Positions 40,648-50,600 of a stretch of DNA of 64,000 bases are shown here, piece by piece. The DNA is from Latrodectus hesperus (Eukaryota; Arthropoda; Arachnida; Araneae; Theridiidae), in NCBI GenBank assembly GCA_037975125.1, contig CM075860.1, forward strand, positions 25,276,670 to 25,340,669, in the 5' to 3' direction. The position numbers were made by a program, and so were the translations under genes. Below the pieces are notes generated by a model that worked only from the letters and a program-made list of their open reading frames with translations, was not told the DNA's origin and made no database searches. Numbering within the stretch: position 1 is the first letter of the stretch; each line of letters begins with the position of its first letter.

Positions 40648-40920
40648 ACGCGGTGGCCTGGTTGGTCAGGGTGTCGTTTTCTTTATGGAAAGGTAGTGAG
40701 TTCGAATCCTGGTTTAACCGAAGATCCGTCATGTTCGATAACGGCGGCTGGGGCGCGTTAAAACTGTGCTTGGTCGCAATGTCCTCCGAGTGAAATGATA
40801 CCTCTGAGGTGGCAGGCCAAGTATTGGGGGTTTCCTGCTTGCTTCAAAAAGACGAAGACTCCACCCGGCTATTTCTATCTAAGAGGGAGAGCCCAACTCA
40901 GGCCTAGGTGCGCAGCGGCA
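40648..40920 (+). repeat. tRNA-derived SINE (family C), copy 2
   Basis: A box GGTGGCCTGGTTGGTCAGGG (40652-40671), perfect B box GTTCGAATCC (about 40700-40709) and a body homologous to the copy at 29.9 kb. Short direct repeats ACAGATG (40632-40638 and 40921-40927) may be a decayed target-site duplication. It sits directly before a Tc1 remnant. Confidence 0.8.
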
Positions 40921-40924
40921 ACAG

Positions 40925-41480
40925 ATGGTAACGCCCTGTTTCTCCCACACTTCCACTATTGAATCGATCTGACGCGGATCCCATTTTTCTCTACAATAGG
41001 ACAGTTCACGCTTAGAGAACACCAGCATAAGGTTATGATCGGGTTGTCCCTTTCCAACTATCAAGTAGGGGGGGGGGTGAATGTGTCACGATATGGAGAA
41101 CCGTGTCATAGTCTTCTGCCGAACCGAACGTAACCCTGAAAGGAATCATCATTTGGGGGAAGTACAGAGACATTTTAATTGACCAAGTCTATCCCATGAT
41201 GTAAACTTTATCGCTCTTCATTAAACATTGTTCAGGATGTTAATGTACCTATTTATGCGACTAATCATTGTACTAATTAATCTAATTATCTCTTGGCGAG
41301 CACGAGGACAAAGTTAAACATCTACCACGGCCCGCACAATCACCAGATCTCAATATAGTTTAACCGTCATGGTCTGTTTTAGAGAATTCAGTACGGATTC
41401 TTGAATACAGTATTTTGGTGAGTACCATTCAAGGCGAATCAAAGCTGTATTTCATGCCAAAGGCGATATGACACCATTCT
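40925..41480 (+). pseudogene. Tc1-like transposase remnant, C-terminal half
   Basis: Readable pieces in order: a KYGGGSVMVWG-like stretch at 41063-41098 (frame broken), IIIWGKYRDILIDQVYPMM (41147-41200), and a decayed QDxN...H box near 41234-41265 with the second Asp changed to Val. HLPRPAQSPDLNIV-stop-PSWSVLENSVR follows (41320-41400), and the last piece is KGDMTPF (41460-41480). In active relatives the SPDLN motif is followed by Ile-Glu, the Glu being catalytic. Here that codon is TAA. The DNA-binding half is absent or unreadable. Confidence 0.75.
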
Positions 41481-43235
41481 CTCTCTCTAATGAAGGTTTA
41501 GTTATATAAGTTTAAAGTGTTTTCATCATTTTGAAAACCACAGGTATGAGTATATATAAACAGAAAAATATAAAACATAAATAACACTTCCTTTTTATAC
41601 ATTAAAACCGAGAATATTACGAAAAATGACATTGAATTTCGTATGCAATATTTCTGAAATATTGTTCTTCCGTTGTTAAAATATTTAAATGCTATTCTAT
41701 CTTCTTTCTAATTCAGCGTTCTATTTAAATATTAAAATATTTAAATCGAATATTGGAATGTCAAGACTAGAACGAATTGCCACTTCCTTCTTTCTCTATT
41801 TCAAAACTATAATAAAAATCTCTTTTTTGTTGAAATCTTCGAAGGTTTCGCACAGACATTCAAATAAATAAATAGGGATTTCCCATCATTTACGTAGGAA
41901 TTGACGGTTAAAAAAAGAAAAACGTTCTTCCGTTTACTTTATATTACTAATAATTTAGTAGAACAATGGGTTTCAGAAGGTCGTATTTGAGAAAAAGAAT
42001 CTTTCTGGTATTATTCCAGAACTTATTTTAATTCAAAGTAGAGAAAATTCAACATATTATTAAATATAAAGGATGTGATTTAATTTCAGGGAATATTCAA
42101 CTTTTTAATAACGTATAATTCTTCAAAATTCTTCAGCAAATTATTCTCGGATTGAAATTAATTTCTTATAACTAAAACTCAATTCTATATCCGTAATTCT
42201 AACTGATGATCTAATAATATAGGCCAAGGTTCAAACAAAACTTCACATTTCAGAGATATCTACCTCATTGTGTATGTACCGTTGCGGGTACAGTTAAGAC
42301 TTCATTCTTTTCCGATAGATAATGACTACAGATTCTCCAAAAGGCGTGGCGAGAAAAACTGTGAGTTTATTTTGATGTCCTTGTAGTTCCATTTTGATCG
42401 TCGTCTGGTTTCTTTATTTCTGAAGATTTTTATTTACCATTTCGAAGGTTTGTCTTTACGCATTAAAACTGGATTTTTGTATGATCTTCTCTTCTCATCG
42501 AAATAAATCAGGACGATCGAGAAAACGATTTTCTGGACGTCCTTGTCGTTTCTTAGAATAAAGCGATTGTTTGTATTCCAAAAATAATTGCAGCCTAATG
42601 ATGGACTCATATAATAGCCCAAATACCCTTTTTTGAATGAAATTCTTTTGCTTTTCTTAATCTGTAACCTTCAACGACAAACAGAAGATTTTGTGTAAAA
42701 ACATCTCATGTTTTACAAACGATTCATTTCAAAAGCTTCATTATGAGTTACATAATTTCAAAAATATTTATAAAGAAAAAAATGAAATTAATGCAATATT
42801 CACAGTGTAGTTCAAATTTTTTTTTTTTTTTTTTTTTTTTTGCCAACTGTTTTGCATTATTCAAAAACTGTGGAAAATATTACATTCCAAAATTAAATAT
42901 TTGGATTTTGAGAAATTGTGGAATGGTACCCTCACTATATTGCAAAAGTTCTGGCAATAAATTTAACATGAATCTTCTATAAGACCATAAAAATAAATTA
43001 ATGAAGTATGAAATTTCATATAGTAAAAAATTAAAAAGAGACAAAATTGAAAGTATCTTTTGCATATTTGGATGCTCGACAATGCACATAACATCCACTG
43101 CTGATTCAGGAAGTGGGGTCGCTCCCTTTTTCCACAAATATATTACAATATCTTAAAAAGGCACATTTTTTCTTACTAAACCTAAGAAAGTATTTCTGTA
43201 AAAATTATGAAATATAAATTTTTGCATAGTTCCTA
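41481..43235. other. AT-rich spacer
   Basis: A 25-T run lies at 42817-42841. No gene is recognised. 42280-42620 is slightly GC-richer. Confidence 0.5.
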
Positions 43236-43237
43236 TA

Positions 43238-44505
43238 CGAGGGTTACTCTGAAATTTTTGAGATACTCGCAGACGCGAATTTACAAAATAAAAATAACGG
43301 TTTAATTTTAAAGTACAAAGTATTTTAACACAGAAGACAATTTTTTACTGACTTACTTCAACTTGTTTAGCGTGGAATAAATTTTAAACAGAAGAGAAAA
43401 TGGAGTTGACGCGAGAACATTTTCGCGCTATGATTTTCTACGATTTCAAAGCAGGATTAAATCAAGAAGAAAGCGTTCAACGGTTGCAATTAGCATTCGG
43501 TGATGAATCTCCAGCTCGTGCTACTGTATTCAGATGGTTTAGAGAATTTAGAAGAGGTCGCAATTTTCTTCAGGATGAAGAACACACAGGAAGGCCGCCG
43601 TCGGCAATAATCCCGGATAATGTGTCTGCCATACGAAAAATGTTAAAGGATGATCATTGCTGTACTTATCAAATGAAAAAGAAGGAACTTAACATTGTAT
43701 CATCAGCCATACACAAAATCATTCATGAAGAATTACATAAAAAAAAGTAGTTTGCCGTTGGGTTCCCCATAATCTAACTGAGCATCAAAAAGAGGAGCGT
43801 ATCAGAATCAGTTAAGAAATTCTTAATATGCTGAATGATGATGGCCACCGCATCATTTCTAAAATTGTAACAGGTGATGAGTTGTACAAAACGTTTTTTG
43901 ACGTTCCAACACGTCAAGAAAGCAAAGTAGAGGTCTTTGAAGAGATGATCCCACGCCGACAATGGTGAAAAAACAACGCGCACTAAAAAACGTGATGTAT
44001 GCCGTTTTTTTCCGGAATACGGGATGGGTCAAAGCCATCAAGCTGGAAGGACAGAAGACAGTAACAGCAAACTGGTATACCACTCAATGTCTTCCAGAAA
44101 TTCTACAAGAACTGAATGTTAGGGGACTAATGCTTCAGCATGACAATGCATCTTCACATACAGCCGGATTAACAGTTGAGTTTCTTAAACAAAAACAAAT
44201 TAAAGTGATCGAACATCCGCCGTATTCACCTGATCTAGCTTTGTGCGACTTTTGGTTATTCTTTAATCTAAAAAACCACTTACGTGGACGTCGTTTTCAT
44301 TCAGAAGAAGAGATTGATGTAGCTATAAATGCATTTTTTTCGTCTATTCGAAGGAATGAATGGCTTGAGGCATTTAATGTGTGGAAAATTCGTCTACAAA
44401 GGTGCATTGATGCTGGAGGAGACTACTTTGTAAGTAACACCTAAAATTTTGTAAGTAAAACTTTAAAAACCTAGTTGCATCTCAAAAATTTCAGAGTGAC
44501 CCTCG
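43238..44505 (+). mobile_element. mariner element, end to end, with terminal inverted repeats and TA duplication
   Basis: The left end begins CGAGGGTTACTCTGAAATTT and the right end is its reverse complement with one mismatch over 27 bp. The element is flanked by TA at 43236-43237 and 44506-44507. At 1268 bp it is the normal length for mariner. Confidence 0.96.
43400..44443 (+). pseudogene. mariner transposase, broken
   Basis: The N-terminal frame (43400-43750) contains the two helix-turn-helix regions of a mariner transposase (EHFRAMIFYDFKAGLNQEES..., ATVFRWFREFRRG, GRPPS). A frameshift in an eight-A run near 43739-43746 moves reading into the next frame, which gives VCRWVPHNLTE. A TAA stands at 43813-43815, and the frame continues to VTGDEL (first catalytic Asp). 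A second shift near 43960 leads into the last frame (to 44443), with LQHDNASSH (second Asp) and HPPYSPDLALCDFW (third Asp). The second and third Asp are 34 residues apart, the DD34D spacing of mariner. All catalytic residues survive, but two frameshifts and a stop make it non-functional. Codon and base content match the element, not a host gene. Confidence 0.95.
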
Positions 44506-44507
44506 TA

Positions 44508-46150
44508 TCTTATATAAAATTTAATTAATGCACATAGAATAAAAAATATTTCATGGTTGTATGATAAAATTGAATTCATCAATTCATGCTATAAGCCGAC
44601 GTATTTTTTTTTCAAGAGCTGAACTACTACCAAATAGCATAAATGATATAAATATATCAGAACAACTTTGTTAATATGTATGTATATATATATATCCATA
44701 AAAATATTATAATAATTAAAGCTTTTGAAAGTGTTGAATTAAAAAATGTGAAATAAAAGAAAATGGTGTGTATTTATCATAGTTTGTTTTCCATAGTATG
44801 TATTAATATATGAAAGATGTTTACATTAGGTCAAAGATTTTCGTTCCATATAGTTTTGTGCAAAAATATTGTTACGACAATGCATTATCACCCTTATTGC
44901 TATTGTCGAGAGAACCTTTCAAAATTTAGATTTCGTTGTGCATCGAATAACTATTTCCCAGTTCATCAAAATGTCTCAATTTTTGTTTAAAAGTGTCTTA
45001 CAAATGACTTTATCTGTTCAATTATTAATATTGTTGGTTAATAAGCAAATTATGTTCAATTAGTGAAATTGTATTCTTTGGTCAAGTATAAAATGAAAGA
45101 TTTCAATATAAAAAACCTATTTTTAAAGTAAAAATATAAAAATTTATATCAACTGATATTTATGTTAAGCATTGAAAGATCAACTGATATTTATGTTAAG
45201 TATTGAAAGAAAGAAATTATATACACTTTTTTTCATGTAATTATTGCACAACACTATGCGAATATCAGAATCAGCGGGGAAAAATGCTTTTTTTAAGGGG
45301 CAAAAAAAATGAAGAATGCACAGCGTAATGCGAAAATATCACACAAGTTATATTTTTTATAAACTAACTTTCGTTAAATGTCAGTAAACAAATTTAAATT
45401 GATGAACGGCCTTCAAATTAGGATTATTAAAATTCAAAAAATGTATAAATTTGAAATTTTGAATTCGGAATCTTTTAAAAATTTTTTCAAATTTATTGTA
45501 AATTTTACTAATACGCTTTATACTATACGCAAGCAACAGGCAACACGCGGTGGCTTAGAAATGAAAACTGGTCCTAGAAAATGAATCACTTTTTGAAATT
45601 GCAATGTAATTTAAAGTAATCTTAGCCTGGAAATTTTTAAAGGCATTCAAGAAATCTGCTAACAACACTTATTCATCAAGTTGCTCCTCCTAATGCACTT
45701 TAGGAATCAAAATTAAGTCATAAGAAAACATGAAGTTGACTCAGATTATTTTTCTCATGACTTATGAAAGTATTTTAGTCTGCTCTCCACGCAAACTTTT
45801 CAGATTGAGTCATTCATAAACAGGAAACCCTACAGTTGCTTCTAAATAATACACTGTATACTATACAATTTCAAACTTCATAGTTATTATGATTTTCCAT
45901 TACGTCTATACTTAGAACACATTTTGGTAAGTATTTATACCATTGTCCTTCATTAATATTTTTCATAAATTTAGAAAAAATATACAATTAGGATTAAAAA
46001 TTTCTTTACACGTTTAATACCTATAGAGTGACATTATTTTAATCAATAAAGACACAGATCTTACAGAATTGAAGTAAATTTAGAATTCTCTAAACAGTGT
46101 GATAGTGAAAAATGCAACACCTTGAAAGCATTGTTACAAAAATGTGTATT
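44508..46150. other. AT-rich spacer
   Basis: Includes a near-perfect 31-bp tandem duplication at 45149-45210 (core TCAACTGATATTTATGTTAA). Otherwise blank. Confidence 0.55.
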
Positions 46151-46179
46151 TTGTAAGGTAAATGTAGAGAACCAAGGTG

Positions 46180-47170
46180 CAAAGGCTAAAGGAAATGGGT
46201 CACATGTAGCTCGATACAGAGGATGGGATCTGCAAAATCGACATTAGTCGTGTTGTTCTGTTGGACATAATAAGCTTCTGACAAATTATTTTTAATTTCA
46301 GAGGAAACGCTCAGTACTGATAAAGCCAAAACTGCCAAGATCAAGGCGATTTAGCACATTAAGCTAAAGTGCACATAAGCACTTTGACACTTGTCAGGAT
46401 CTGAATGAAAAGATCAGGTTCGTCGGTGCACCTGAGGAGCAATGGATAGACATGTTCCTGATGCGCAAGGTGGGGCAAAAAATGGTTGGAAGAAGGGAAT
46501 GTGAGGTATCAAGGGACGACGTCAGCTCTCGTGGACAGACACATTTGCTATTGAGCCCTGATGGCAACACTTTCGTCGTCATTTCACAAAAGGCTCAGAA
46601 ATCTCGAGGCCCCCATGCTGACCAATACCATTCATTGGCATTTCAAGGTCCACGTGAGTGGCATCCGTCAAGGAAGTTATCGTTGAGCGGGGAGACACTT
46701 CAGTTTGCAATAGTGAAGAAATAAACCCCCGAGTATCAAGGTTCAGTCGTTTCAGATGAGGCACGCTTTTGTTTAAGCCATAGCAGTCGGTGACAAGTCT
46801 GAACCGGTCACAACTGGGAAATGCCATACCACTTGAAAACGTAACACTACCAGAAAATGTCACATTTCCAGAAATGGCATCATGGTGTTTGGGACACAAT
46901 CGATGCAACTCGACGTGGCTACTCATCGGCCTTAGTGTCAGTATGACGTGGACACGGATCTAAAAATCAACACCCACCCCTCTGCCCACATCTCGAAACA
47001 GCTAACAAGGCACCTTGATGCCTTGTTACCCACCTGTTTCAACGGACCAATCAAAAATATCTGAGACATGTTTGGACGTCAGATGCATACTGTCTTGTTA
47101 AGAAGATGAACAAATGGTTGAGTTAGAATGGACAGCTGACAACCAGGAAGCAATCCATACTCCCTTTGTT
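46180..47170 (+). pseudogene. Possible Tc1-like transposon remnant
   Basis: A GC-richer block. A plus-strand frame near 46755-46780 reads SDEARFCLSHSS, close to the Tc1 SDESRF box. About 100 bp later IMVFG resembles the MVWG box. Neither the DN nor the SPDLNPIE motif can be read. It may instead be another repeat. Low-confidence call. Confidence 0.33.
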
Positions 47171-47640
47171 TTGTTAATTAGAAAGGTAACTGTACGTATT
47201 GTCATTAAGGGTACCGTGTTTATAGTTACTTTAATTTTTAAGGGTACCATATCATAAACATTATTGTTTCTTACTGTGTGTGTTCACTTTTTAACAAGCT
47301 TCATTAAACTCTGTGCATGCGTTCTAGAAACTGCAATTTCAGTAATGATATTCAGTAATGTGTTAAATTTAAAAAGACGCTTTATATAAAAGAAACAAAA
47401 TAATTGAGAAATATAATGCGTAAAAAATCAAAATTCAAATTTAAAATGTTCACTATAAATTAAGTGAAAGTGTATTAGAGGTAAATACATTTCTTTATTT
47501 TTTTATACATGTGGAAACTCTCTAAAGTATATAAGCAACATTAAGTTATTTTATTTAAATCGTTTCACTCACTCTTTGAATTTTATTGAGGTGCTAAAAT
47601 CTTTGAAAACACCTCGTTTCAGTTTTGTTAGCCGAAATAA
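47171..47640. other. AT-rich spacer, nothing recognised
   Basis: No structure seen. Confidence 0.45.
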
Positions 47641-47960
47641 AATATCCTAAGCCGCAATCCGTTCTACAAGCATGCGTTGCTGCCTTGATTAATCAACCAA
47701 TCAATAAAGGGTCGTCTTCAATTCCTGGATGGTATTTAAGGGGCGTGCTTCTGATAGGGTTTTCCAAGGCGTAGTTTTAATGTTTACCTTCATCCATCAC
47801 GTCGACTAGCCTTGATACCTCCGTGCAGATGAGTGGTAATTGATCGAGTCTCTTTAATTGGCATTTTTGGGTTATTTTTCCGTTATAAGCGTGGATAACT
47901 GGCAGATAGAATCGCCACGGGCCTTCTATTCAAAAGAGTGCGGAAAATTTATTCCCTAAT
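47640..47960. promoter_or_regulatory. GC-richer island 8 with homeodomain/PBX-like palindrome
   Basis: Unique block with a perfect palindrome TTGATTAATCAA (47685-47696) followed by CCAATCAATAAA, plus GATA-type cores (CTGATAGG, CAGATAGA). No frame is recognised. A developmental enhancer is an inference from motif clustering only. Confidence 0.33.
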
Positions 47961-48550
47961 TATGAATTACATCTCCTGATTCGTAATAAATTCTAATTTG
48001 ATATCATTATCAACTGAATAAGAATTGAAAGTGAATAATTAAGCAATTTATATTTAACTCTTGATTTTATTTTTCAACGTCATTTATCATAAAATTTTAT
48101 CATGAATAGTAAATACCAAGGAATCTTTATTAGACTATTTATTACTAAGAAATTGGCTCCGATTTTATGTTAATCTTTAATTCGATAATTTATATAAGGA
48201 ATATAAATAAACTGAAATTTATTCAAATACATTTGATATTTACTGCAATACATCTTTGACCTTATTGTAAGGCCAAATGCAAAAATGAATTCCAAATATT
48301 TACAATCAATTTGCATATTTTCTGATGTATGTTACCGGAATAATTATCGTTGATCTGAAGTGACATTGTATCCAAGCAAATATTTCTTAAATTATAAAAA
48401 ATTTAAATAAATTACCGGCATTTTTTCTATTTTAGAACTCCTGGTTAAAAAAAAAGCAGCCGCATCATTACCTAGTATTGATTTATTAGCTAAACCTGTG
48501 TTTCATCCATATTGTTATAAAGAAATAAATTGTTGAGTGTCTTAATTTAT
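47961..48550. other. AT-rich spacer
   Basis: Nothing recognised. Confidence 0.5.
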
Positions 48551-48554
48551 AAAT

Positions 48555-48900
48555 ATGGAAGTATGACCTACAAGTGACCTTCAAGGTCTCCCTTTCCATT
48601 GGGGAGGACCACTGAGCCAGCAAGAGGAGCACGAGGAAAAGATTTCTTGCCACTTGCATATTTCGCTTGATCTATTGCTTCCGCGTTTTCAATTAAACTG
48701 CATCTGATGACCAGGGGAAGGAGCATCAGGTGTGTGCACCGCACCTTGATCTTTTGATCTCTTTTGCACGATCGAGACGGATCCTTCTGGAGGGAAAATT
48801 GATTCCAGCGCGCCAAAACATGCATGCGCGAATGAAGGGATAAATCTTTCGAAACAACCTTCTTCAAACTTTCCTTTTGAAATTATATATTCATACTTTG
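48555..48900. promoter_or_regulatory. GC-richer island 9 with DR5 nuclear-receptor element
   Basis: TGACCT-ACAAG-TGACCT (48564-48580) is an exact direct repeat of the AGGTCA half-site with 5-bp spacing on the minus strand. It is followed by TCAAGGTC, an FTZ-F1/ERR-type extended half-site. The rest of the island is unique and non-coding as far as I can tell. Confidence 0.4.
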
Positions 48901-49980
48901 TTCTTCGTGTATAAAGAGTGCTGATAGATGTGGAAAAGCAAATGGTCAATGGTTATAAGGATTGCTTTTAACTGACGGTTGCCGTTTATCCTGATGCAAT
49001 ACATCAGCAGCTTTAAATTTCTCACCCCCCTCACGCAAACAATGCATATTTTTAAGTAATGCATTTCTGTAAGAGTCGAAGAGAAATTACAATAATAAAG
49101 GGGATAAGATGCTCAGTGCATAACCTCATGAAAATATGCCACTCCTACCCTATTAAAATATTTTATATGCAATTTGACAAAAAAATATTCTTCCATTTAT
49201 ATAAAAAAGAATCAAACCATTGAGAGAAAGGGGATATTTTTTTTCGTCAAACTTACTAGATTCCTCAAAGTTAGTAAAATATCAAGCGCCTCACGCTTGA
49301 TATTTTATGTACCATGTAGCTTCAATCATTATGATTATTCAAAACTAGAAATTTTTTTCCTTTTCTCATCTTGGCGAGAAAATAATCATTATGAGATTTT
49401 GTAATGTTTTCTTTTAACTTATTCATCTTCAAGGAAGGAAAATGGACGTGCTAATCGTAACTGGGCAGGAAATAGGTTTTCTTTTGATTGGTTGACTGAT
49501 ATTCGTATTTTGCTATTTCATGACCAATTTTGCATGTAGACAATACAGCATTCATTTTAACAAAGCTATATCAACAATTAATTTTTAGATTCATGTTTTC
49601 AAGTCCTTATATCAAATACCAATAGCAACATTTTTTTGACGCTAATAGTATAGCTGTTTCCTTAATTTGGTGATTAGTTTCCATAAAAAAATATTGGCCT
49701 GAAATGACAGGTGAAAGATTAAGAACTTTTAAGATGGCTCATCGTGGTTAAGTAAAGATGAAAGCGGGTGATTTTATGTTTTCTGAGTGCATACATCTTA
49801 AGGGGTGATGGTATTCCGGGTTTTTTCTCTCGTGACACGGGAGAGTCTCCTTTCAAAGATCAAGGATAAGACAATTTATTTGCTTCGAATTCAATCGAGA
49901 TAAGTAAAAAAATGTATTCAGTATTTAGCTGATTGTATGAATCTTTTTTTCCTAACATTTATTTTTCTTAAGGTAGTGGT
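48901..49980. other. AT-rich spacer
   Basis: Contains the perfect hairpin at 49275-49307. Nothing else is recognised. Confidence 0.5.
49275..49307. repeat. Perfect 14-bp-arm hairpin
   Basis: TAAAATATCAAGCG, loop CCTCA, then the exact reverse complement. No T-run follows that would mark a polymerase III terminator. Confidence 0.95.
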
Positions 49981-49984
49981 ACTG

Positions 49985-50110
49985 GTGGTCCAGGAGATAG
50001 CGTTCAGCATTTCGTGGGTTGGATTCTCCCCTCGGTTTAACAGTACTGCTTTCTACCTTGAACTGTTTAAGTTCTGGTCTAATTAATTCTCATGTCCAAA
50101 AAATTCATAC
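49985..50110 (+). repeat. Degenerate tRNA-derived SINE fragment
   Basis: A-box-like TGGTCCAGGAGATAGCG and decayed B box GGGTTGGATTCTC at tRNA spacing, then a short body. Confidence 0.45.
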
Positions 50111-50389
50111 ACATGGACATATATATTCATATTTATTATGGGGAATAAAGTAGAATTTTTCTTTCATTACATTTTCTAAGGTTTAGTAAAGTTATAAATA
50201 TGTATTTTTTAAGAATATACAAAATTAAAATGAAATAAATTATAGTTAATAATGCTGATAAAAGTTTTCATGGTCTAGATGTCACCTAAGCTTCTGAATA
50301 ATATTTAAAATTTACACTTGCATAATTTTTCTATTATATATCCTGATATCCTGAGTACGCCACTTTATTAAGATTATCATTGGTTTAAT

Positions 50390-50600
50390 ATATCCATGAC
50401 GTCAGATAACGTTTCATCCACGTCACACATTGTATTGAGACGGCGTTGTCAATACGACTTGTTGACAGATTTGCTGCCTGCCTTCATGTCACATTCTTCG
50501 AGCGCAGCAATCCAAGTGAAGTTCACGATCGAATGTCCGAGACTAGGGTCCAAGTTCATTCTGTTAATGAAACGTTTTCTTATATAAGGGAAGAAGCATC
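50390..50600. promoter_or_regulatory. GC-richer island 10 with CRE
   Basis: Begins with TGACGTCA (50397-50404) and a nearby CACGTCAC. Unique sequence with no recognised frame. Confidence 0.3.

Noticed and set aside
40879..41064. Minus-strand frame beside the SINE as a gene
   Set aside because: The plus strand here belongs to a SINE tail and Tc1 remnant; the minus frame is a shadow.
46579..46926. 115-codon minus-strand frame as a host gene
   Set aside because: No family resemblance, and the plus strand shows a possible Tc1 box in the same stretch.
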